From: Apostichopus japonicus
Taxonomy: Eukaryota; Echinodermata; Holothuroidea; Aspidochirotida; Stichopodidae
Direction of reading: 5' to 3'
Length of the DNA: 64,000 nucleotides
NCBI RefSeq assembly: GCF_037975245.1
Contig: NC_092563.1
Coordinates: 23,714,960 to 23,778,959, forward strand
Made by a program: the position numbers and the translations under genes. Below are positions 56,278 through 64,000 of this stretch, piece by piece (within the stretch, counting starts at the first letter, position 1; every line of letters begins with the position of its first letter). The notes under the pieces are model-generated. The model was not told the DNA's origin, did no database searches, and saw only the letters and a program-made list of their open reading frames with translations.

Positions 56278-58671
56278 TATTCACTGCTGTTTAAGGAGTG
56301 ATCGGTCACTGTGAGGTACAAATAAGTCAAAAATTTAGTTACGACTACCGAATCAAAACCTCACAAAAAATCCGACAAAATAAAAAAGTATATATAAATG
56401 AGTCATTCAGTTATAATTTCCTTTTGGGATTGCAAAATCCTCCCCAGGTTTATTCAAAAAGGCCTAATTGGCTGAGACTGCCGATTGTTAATGCATGAGG
56501 TCTTAAAACACTTTTTTAGTGAGAAAGAATTTTGATACGAAAGTATTTCCTGGAGCCTAGAGTGATTAGACAGTCAGGCCTCTAGCTTTTGTATGTTTGG
56601 TCACAGCTTTTCTCTTGCCTTTGAACGAACAGTTCCGAGGTTTTTCATATTAATGATAGATAACCCAAATAGCACAAAACAACACTTCATCAATAATTCA
56701 TATATATGCAAAAGAACCCTCCGGACTTTTCTTTTAAGTGACCAACCATCTACAGTATAGTAAAACTCAAATAGAATGGGCTTTGTACAAAGATTACTAC
56801 TCTTTTGTCCATCCTCTGTGTTTGTTTTTAAGTCTTCCTTTTGTTTTTATTTTAATTTTATATTGTTTGAAAGTTGTATGTCTGTCAAGTAAGAGAAAAG
56901 AAAAATGGTATCTCCAGTAAAAGTTAACTTAATCTGCTGTGATTGTATATCAGATAGTGTTATGTAACGAGTGCTTAACTGAAACATTTGTCTCTGTTAA
57001 CAAAAATCAGGTGACTGAGCCTTGATTGTTAATAATAAGAACCAAACACGTATCCATCAATTACACTCTGTTATACACGCATAGAAAATAAGCAAAAAAT
57101 GACAAGGTATTTAAATGTGTATTCTCTTACTTGTTTCTGGATTTTGTGTATGTTTAAAAACATGATAGCTACAAATTTTTCGCATCACTTTTAGAAAAAT
57201 AACAGTAGTTTGCCAATTAGTTCGAAAATGATTTATTCTCGTATATTTTGTAATACTTCTTTCTACACGTTCACTGAAAGGATTTCAGTGGTCTTTGAGT
57301 GTACAGTAGTGTTACTCTGTTCCTGTTTTTTCTTTCACATAAATATTAGTGATATTGTTCTATGATACTGCCTAAGACCATCCTATCATTCCTTACATTA
57401 TGGTGCTGCCATGCCCCTTGCCTCTATTAAGCCTTATAGTTTTATACTCAACAGTTTTGTACTTTTATAGTATCTTGACAAATCAGTTTTTCATTTTGAA
57501 TACCAATTTTTATTCAGACCATTTATCCAGTTCATGTCATAAAAAATGGGGATACAGGTCTAATATTTATTACTCTGGCCGGGTAAGAATTCTGTCCGTC
57601 AAGTTCGGACAAGAGGTGTCACTGTCACACTTGTACAGATTCTTACATAACTGGTCAGTCAATTGTGCCAGAGTTGCTCCTTGGTCAGTATTGGACCTTG
57701 GTACCTTATTATTATTACTGTATATTGGAAATTCAGCAAATGTTTAAGGTTAATTAACTTGTGTGATTGGCATTTCAATGGAGCTTTAGATTGTGTACAG
57801 ACACGTTTGCCTCATATTCAGATCTTTTGCTACTAACTTATAATAATTATCTTTTGTTCAATACGTTGATGGTTGTGATGAGATATTTGTAACTTAGGCA
57901 GAAGCTTCTGTATAAGTTTTTGTTGGTTGTTTGCTTGGATTTTATATTGGAGAAGCTGACTCCCATACAGGCTCGTCTGGGGGTCCTCCCCCCAGATAAA
58001 ATATTATACTTATTTATACTATTTATATTATACTATTATACATCAATTGATGCATGCTGAGGCATATTCAGACTATAAATTAAGTATATAATTAGGTATT
58101 AAATGCAAAGTTGTGCTAATAACTGAATAGAGAACAAACAATGATCCTGACTAATATATACAAAGCTTCTGTAATGTATCATGAATATTCATTAGAAAGA
58201 AGTGACATGCCAACAGATGTGTTACGTCGTCGAAGATAAAGAACTCTTTTTTCAGAATCTTTACCAGTGTCAAGGGAAACCATAAGAGACCTAAGGCACA
58301 AGTAATGAACACAAGAAGTATTTATAACAATAGCTCTATATTTTACTCTTACAGACTTAAATTCATAATACTTGCCAGTTATCTATGCAATTAAAACTTA
58401 AACCATACATTTCTTTTTTTTTTTGTAGTAAAAATAAATTGGACATGAAGTTATAACATGTTTCTTTTGTTTTTTCTTCGTCATGCATTTCGTTGTCATA
58501 AAATCTAACAGATGTATGTATTCGCTTTTGCCCTTCTAGGTTGCCCATCCAACATTACTTCCTGTTTATATACAACACTCTTTGTTACCACCAACATTGT
58601 TAACATTGTTTGTATTTTACAGTTTGTTTATCCATCAACCTAATTTTGCCTGTATCATGAAATTTTCTTGA

Positions 58672-59040
58672 CATTGAAGACTCGCCCCAAACCGCGTGCG
58701 GCCATCTGAAAAAGTTAACTTTCTGTTGCTTGCAAGTGATGATTTGTTTTTGTCGCTACAAAATGCAGACAGTAATGAAACGTGATACCTTGTTATCTTT
58801 TATCTAGACCTGAGATGTCCATCACTGCTATATACACTGTGCTGTGGGTACTGACCGCAGCTGTATGTACTGACTTACACTAGTGTCTAATTACCGACAG
58901 TAGCAAGCTGTGTGTATTTTCTGGAATGGATGGTGGTGTCTAACACTTCTGTTCCACCTCATTCCAAACTAGGTCAGATTACCAGCATTAGACGTTTCTC
59001 TTTGCGCGAGTCTTCACACCCTTTAACAGCAAACTGGTAG
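58672..59040. mobile_element. MITE, GAAGACTCGC family, copy 2
   Basis: The ends are GAAGACTCGC (58676) and, inverted, GCGCGAGTCTTC (about 59005-59016). The body aligns with copy 1 at 15881-16236 with scattered substitutions and small indels. It has no coding capacity. Confidence 0.75.
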
Positions 59041-60436
59041 AATTAGTACTCTCACCATGTCTGCCAACGCTCATGATTTTACCTCAAGATTCTGTTTTAT
59101 TCATCTTATCTCATCTCACTGGAAAATACTCCATTCTCACTTGCAAAAACCTTACACCAGTTGAACAACCTTGATATAGAACTTTACAGAAACGGTGGAG
59201 GAATACCAACCAGGAATGCAATGCTGAAAACAACTTGTTAGTGATGAGTTTTATTTGACTTACAATGTCATCGCTCCTACAAAGCATAATGTCTACAATA
59301 ATGTGAAATAAACATTGCAGTAGAACTAGAATTGCAACATTCATCAGTGGTCAGTCATAGCATAGGTACTGGAAAAACTACACAAGGGGATGTTTTCTTG
59401 TTTGTGTTCACCAAACCTGTATTTCTTTGTTCATGGAATTTGAATATACACAACTTTTAAGTGACGAACAAATGAGTCATATTATATATAAATGATATTT
59501 CTCCACCTGACGAGCCAGGTTTGACTATATCTGTGTATGCCACTGTATAGGAGGCCTGTGGTATTACACTCATTAAATAAACCACTGATATGAGAGAAGA
59601 GCCAACCTTTAACATATTTATGAAAAGAGGATTTTCAATCGCCAACATTTATATCTGGTCAGGCTTAAAAAAGAAATGAATTCTTGTACCTATATATGTT
59701 TTGCAAATAGCTTCAAAGGCAGCTAGTTCTACTATTTTTCAAAGTAATCCTTTCGGCTGTGCAAATGAATCGGCTCAGAAATTAATTATTGTTGCATCCA
59801 CTTATATATATATATTCAGGTAAACAATTTTCAAAGCTACGCATGTAAATTGATACTCTATCTCACAGGATGCTGTACCTAACCTTCCAATGGAGCAAAC
59901 ACCAGTTAAGAAAACTTTCACAACCTCCGCTGCATCACACAAATAAATCCCAATTGATGACAAATTAAAGTCAATAAAATTTCATTTAGAGTTACCTTTT
60001 CATACTAGTTATTGCTGTCATAAATAGGTATAATTTTAAATCATACCACCCCCCCTCTATAACTAAAGCAGGTACCTATTACTAGACTCCCTACAAGCAA
60101 TATTAATTAGCCTGTGATGTTTATAATTTCTTTGAAATTTTCCAATTCAATGTTTTTAGTCCTTTTTCCAGACCTGCTCTCCACCATGGTCTACAGGGGT
60201 TATTCGTCAGGCGCATCTGTTCAGCAAGGAATCGATTAACGATCGGCATCGTTAACATCACCAGTTATTACTGCCTCTCTGTTCAATATCTCTGGGGGTT
60301 ACCATGAATATACTGGCCTTTCCAGGCCTACTATCTATCTACATTCATGGGGAATATTCATCAGACCTGTCCCTTCACCATAGGGTTACAATAGAAGCTA
60401 CAACTGTTTTGTCATTCCACAACTATTTCGTATTTA

Positions 60437-63400
60437 TCAATTTCTCCACGGGGAGTTGTCAGGCCAAGGGTTTGGAGCCATCATTGACGGGCTGCTGCTG
60501 TTTATGTTTTGAGCGTTGTTCCACTGTACGTCCACCGCTTTAAACTGCGGAATTATTTGCTGTTTCTTTATCATCTGGAGAGCCGCTGGAATATTTCCTA
60601 CAGATGGAATGAGAGAGTAAACATGTAGGACATTGAATGAAACTTGATGACTTGTACCCTCAACTGTCAGAACTGTGTACCCATCCTCTTTGACCTCTAA
60701 GTTAGATGAAATTAGCAATGACATTTTAGAGCTGTTACGTACAGTGATATGGTATTGTGAGAGTGAAATACTAATGAAAATATAGTTTCCAATTCTACTG
60801 AAAAGTACAGTAGATATGTTTGCCATAATTTAGAAACTTCACAATGCATGATTCTGGCAATACTTTTGTGATCAAGTATTTAAGGTTCACACAGAACATG
60901 TTTCTACTTTACTGAGAGAATCTATCTACCATCATATTATAATTCAGCAAAAACACTCCCAGCAAAAGTAGAAATAAATTGTAAACATGTAACTATACTT
61001 GTGATATCTGAAGACAGAAAGATTAGTTCTTACATTTGAATAATGCTCAAACCAAGCCACAAAACCAATATCACATATGTTTTCCTTTGTCTTTGACAAG
61101 GAACCATGATGCAACTTATAAAAAAAACCAGCAACGGAAATAACTAACTCAAAATAAATGTTACTCACCGCTTTGCAGTTCGAGGTAGATAGCCAAGAAT
61201 AAAGCTTCCTGGGGCATTTCATGGATTGGCAGTAAGCTGCATGCCTACGATAAAAAGACAAAGACAATATTGACCACATTCACAGAACAATTTACACAAT
61301 TCCATCAACAATCAAACATCCAAGTTAACTATATATTAGCACAAGAGTCACATGACTGTCAAACATCATTTAACTCTACGCTCTGCAAACTAGTTTGATA
61401 TGGGTCGTGAAATTTTTTTCCGACATCTGAAAGACTTATCGAAAGTTTCAAAAGCTTGACGATATCCACAGTTTGAGCTACCATTTATGCATACTGATCA
61501 TTGATTCTGAGGATTGATTGGTCACTTGATTCTGAGGGATAGGGAACTGTGGGTTTGTGACTCAATCTTCACAGAAGATCCTGGATCCCGGACCTCAAAG
61601 TGTGCAGACCAATGATCAAACAGACCAATGATCAAACTGTCGACTGGCATTCTATCGCATCGTACAACTTAAACAAGTTAAGTATTTAACGATTACAAGG
61701 AAGAGAGAGCAGAATCTTACTTTCCAAAATGTTTCTCTATAGCATATTTTACATAGTGACTTTATGGCAACCTCTAACATGCCAAATATAAGCTATGTAG
61801 ATTACCATATGTTTCATATATCAAAGAGACCTTAGATAGTTCAAACATCATAAGACAAATGCTGCCCTCCACAAAATATTCACTGAACTTAGGATATGAA
61901 AGGTCACTGAATGGGTATCACTTTGCTTGCTCATAACTTGACCGTTATTACAAAGAAAAAAACAATTGACTATTCTTTCCACCTCATACGCACTAATAAT
62001 AATGCTGTCCTGTCTTGTAATACCCCCCCTGTTCAGAAGTACTGCCACTCCTAACCACTAAGATACATTACTGACGTTTTTAGGCATGTGCTATCCGATT
62101 AATGGGTCGCGACCCAAGAGTGGGTCACCAGACTGTTATGGGTATCACCAGCCGGGAGGCAGGCAGCAAAAAAAGCAATTGAGCAGCAAATAAAGTTTGG
62201 AATGGAAACCTGAAAGTTAACTTCATCCCTGCTATGCAGTGATTTGCTTCACAAATTTGTTTGCTTTCAAAGCTTTGCAGTCAATGTGGAGTATATATTG
62301 AGTGATTTGTAGGCCTTAGGAATTGAGGGGCCCACCTCTAGCATACACAGAACATGTTGTCAAGGAAAAGGCTTGGAAAGCAGAGTTTTACGTTATCGTG
62401 ATGATTTTTGGTGGTTTGCAAAGTTGAGTATGTATTGGGTGATTTGTAGGCCTTAGGAATTGATGGACCCACCTCTAGCAAACACAGAACGTGTTGCCAA
62501 CGAAAAGGTTTGGGAAGCAGAGTTTTACGCCATCGTGATAATATTTGGTGGTTTGCAAAGTGCTACATCTTTGAGAGTCTTCTCCATGGTGACATATCAA
62601 ACCTACCTTCATTATGCATTTGCGAGCCTTGTCCCATTCGCCACATAAAGCTAGAGAACTGGCCAGATTAATCAAAACTGTTGCCTTGGCAGATTCAGAA
62701 GTAGAAGGGTGACTTTGTCTGACCCTTGACCCATGCACTTCCTGAGAGTCGGTCCCATCTCCACTAGCTCCATCACTTTTATCCGACCTGTCTTTATCTC
62801 TCTCTGCAAAGGAGATAAATTGAAAGAAACGTTAATTGGACAGGCTACCATCGGACTCAATGACCCAGTATGGCAGATGAAGATTGGCTCATCAACTTTA
62901 TTGAACCAGCCCAGATTAATGCTAGATTTTATCAATTCATTGAAAAAGTCCAGGAGATGACATCATCGAAACAGCACAGTAGAGAATATATAACTCAAAT
63001 TTGTTGAACCAGCCCTGTTTATTTTACCAGATTATCAATTTGATGAACCATTCCAGAGAGATGACATCATGTTATTCAATTCATTGAACCAACACATCGC
63101 AAAATATTAGTTCAAATTTTATTGAACAAACCAGGTTCATCATTATGTCAGGTTATCGATTCGATGAACCAGTCCACAAAGATGACAACATGTCAAATTC
63201 CAAGAGCCAGAAAAGGAGAAATAATTAATTCAATCTAAAACCAGCTCAGTTGATATTGTTAGATTATCAAATATGATGAAACAGTCCAGCAGATGAAATC
63301 TTGTAATTGAATTCACCGAACCATTCCAGCAGAAAACAGTCCTTTTATTTTTTTTTTGAAATTTTTGACCAGCCCAGATATTTTCAGATTATCAGTTAAC

Positions 63401-64000
63401 TGCACCAGTCAACGAGAAGACAAAATGTCACTAAATTCACAGCAACTGGTAGCAGAAAACATTAGTTCAAATTTATTGAACCAGCCCTATTAATAATGTA
63501 CGATTACCGATGCATTTAATCACTTGGGGAGATAGCACATTACTTAATAAAATTCATACTTAGTGAGCAACCATACAGGAATAAAGCTGTGATGTAAACA
63601 CCTAATATATACAGCTACAATAATTCAATAGTATTTACATACTTGCTACATGTCATTTTCAAAATTTCCAAGTTTCAACAAGGTCATCCAACAGCCTCAA
63701 AAAAACAATATAGCATAAACAATTCAAACTTCTGTAAGGACACATCTAGACTAAAGAGGTGACATCACCCATATGACTGCATCGGTAAAGTCTAGCCATA
63801 GTTTGTTAGATAGATACCTTGTTCAGGAGAGGCAGGGTAGATAACAGATATGTAGTTTGTTAGATAGATACCTTGTTCAGGAGAGGCAGGGTAGATAATA
63901 GATATGTAGTCTGTTAGATAGATACCTTGTTCAGGAGAGGCAGGGTAGATAACAGATATGTAGTTTGTTAGATAGATACCTTGTTCAGGAGAGGCAGGGT
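60437..64000 (-). CDS. CNOT10: CCR4-NOT transcription complex subunit 10, C-terminal exons (partial)
   Basis: CNOT10 is a TPR-type scaffold subunit of the CCR4-NOT complex, which shortens mRNA poly(A) tails; with CNOT11 it binds the CNOT1 N-terminus. Exons on the minus strand: 62803-62607, 61244-61169, 60597-60437 (stop at 60439-60437). A probable preceding exon end is at 63980 and upstream. Phases match throughout. The reading resembles the end of human CNOT10: AKATVLINLASSLALCGEWD then KARKC (human [27 protein letters not shown] pattern), then EALFLAIYLELQSGNIPAAL, then QMIKKQQIIPQFKAV. The charged stretch RDKDRSDKSDGASGDGTDSQ corresponds to the variable linker before the last TPR pair. The C-terminal tail (NINSSSPSMMAPNPWPDNSP) is not conserved. 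The remainder of the gene lies beyond the right edge. Confidence 0.9.
62287..62569. repeat. 137-bp tandem duplication beside a CNOT10 exon
   Basis: GATTTGTAGGCCTTAGGAAT occurs at 62304 and 62441. Shared ACCCACCTCTAGCA-type sequence, AGCAGAGTTTTACG and TTTGGTGGTTTGCAAAG follow. The second unit ends about 40 bp from the CNOT10 exon at 62607. Confidence 0.85.
62895..63500. repeat. Degenerate minisatellite, about 115-bp period
   Basis: TTGAACCAGCCC-like motifs recur near 62901, 63004, 63122, 63364 and 63477. They alternate with GATTATCAATT(T/C)GATGAACCA(G/T)TCC and GATGACATCAT segments. Copies are strongly diverged. It occupies the intron upstream of the CNOT10 197-nt exon. Confidence 0.7.
63801..64000. 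repeat. 54-bp tandem repeat, possibly including a CNOT10 exon end
   Basis: Units begin at 63801, 63855, 63909 and 63963 with GTTTGTTAGATAGATACC (one copy GTCTG) and continue to the window edge. Divergence is two bases or fewer per unit. On the minus strand only one frame is open across all units, an 18-residue repeat (IYPASPEQGIYLTNYISV). Each unit holds CAAG|GTATCT, a candidate donor in exactly the phase needed by the next CNOT10 exon. Confidence 0.9.

Larger units (their letters stand above)
56204..60436. other. Convergent spacer between cyclophilin and CNOT10
   Basis: These 4.2 kb lie between two converging genes and should contain both 3' UTRs. The only identified element is the MITE at 58672-59040. 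The frames in this region are short, AT-biased and unrecognised. A TA microsatellite occurs near 59805. Confidence 0.5.

Noticed and set aside
62672-62960. Frames of 75-87 residues on both strands around 62672-62960
   Set aside because: They are shadows of the CNOT10 197-nt exon; the frame continuing into AKATVLINLA is the conserved one.

Overview
This is AT-rich nuclear DNA from an animal. Its genes have short exons, long introns and GT-AG splice sites, and it is full of MITEs, minisatellites and poly-G/poly-C runs. I rebuilt four conserved animal genes by hand from splice sites, codon phase and remembered family sequence. The exon lengths and phases close without a frame break in all four. 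The repeat style (hAT ends like CAGTGGCGTATCCAGG, TTAA-flanked MITEs, a GCGCTATATAAGT tail) suggests a marine invertebrate, perhaps an echinoderm such as a sea cucumber. That taxonomic guess is weak.

Layout, left to right. (1) 260-36477, minus: the first seven coding exons of a Piezo mechanosensitive channel. They encode the first 328 residues, about eight transmembrane helices, and the gene runs off the left edge. Its introns (intron 1 is 15.6 kb) hold most of the mobile DNA: a hAT-type MITE with an 8-bp target duplication, a 4.3-kb Kolobok-like structure with a THAP-domain fragment, three TTAA-flanked MITEs, a tRNA-like SINE head, and a tandem duplication that copied the end of exon 2 with its splice donor. 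(2) 36478-42341: intergenic, repeats only. (3) 42342-50092, minus: a complete seven-exon CIBAR/FAM92 BAR-domain gene with an extremely acidic C-terminus. (4) 50093-51991: a 1.9-kb head-to-head spacer, probably holding both promoters. (5) 51992-56203, plus: a complete four-exon secretory-pathway cyclophilin (PPIB/PPIC type). (6) 56204-60436: convergent spacer. (7) 60437 to the right edge, minus: the last three or four exons of CNOT10, a subunit of the CCR4-NOT deadenylase.

The four genes are ordinary housekeeping or sensory genes with no evident shared pathway: mechanotransduction, membrane curvature at the ciliary base, protein folding in the ER, and mRNA decay. No CRISPR array, operon or prokaryotic feature is present. 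The unusual content is in the repeats. Two tandem arrays copy an exon end with its donor (Piezo exon 2, and probably a CNOT10 exon). A perfect 59-bp inverted repeat brackets Piezo exon 2. A THAP-bearing TTAA element carries nested hAT modules. A hammerhead-ribozyme-like motif of Penelope type lies in a CIBAR intron.
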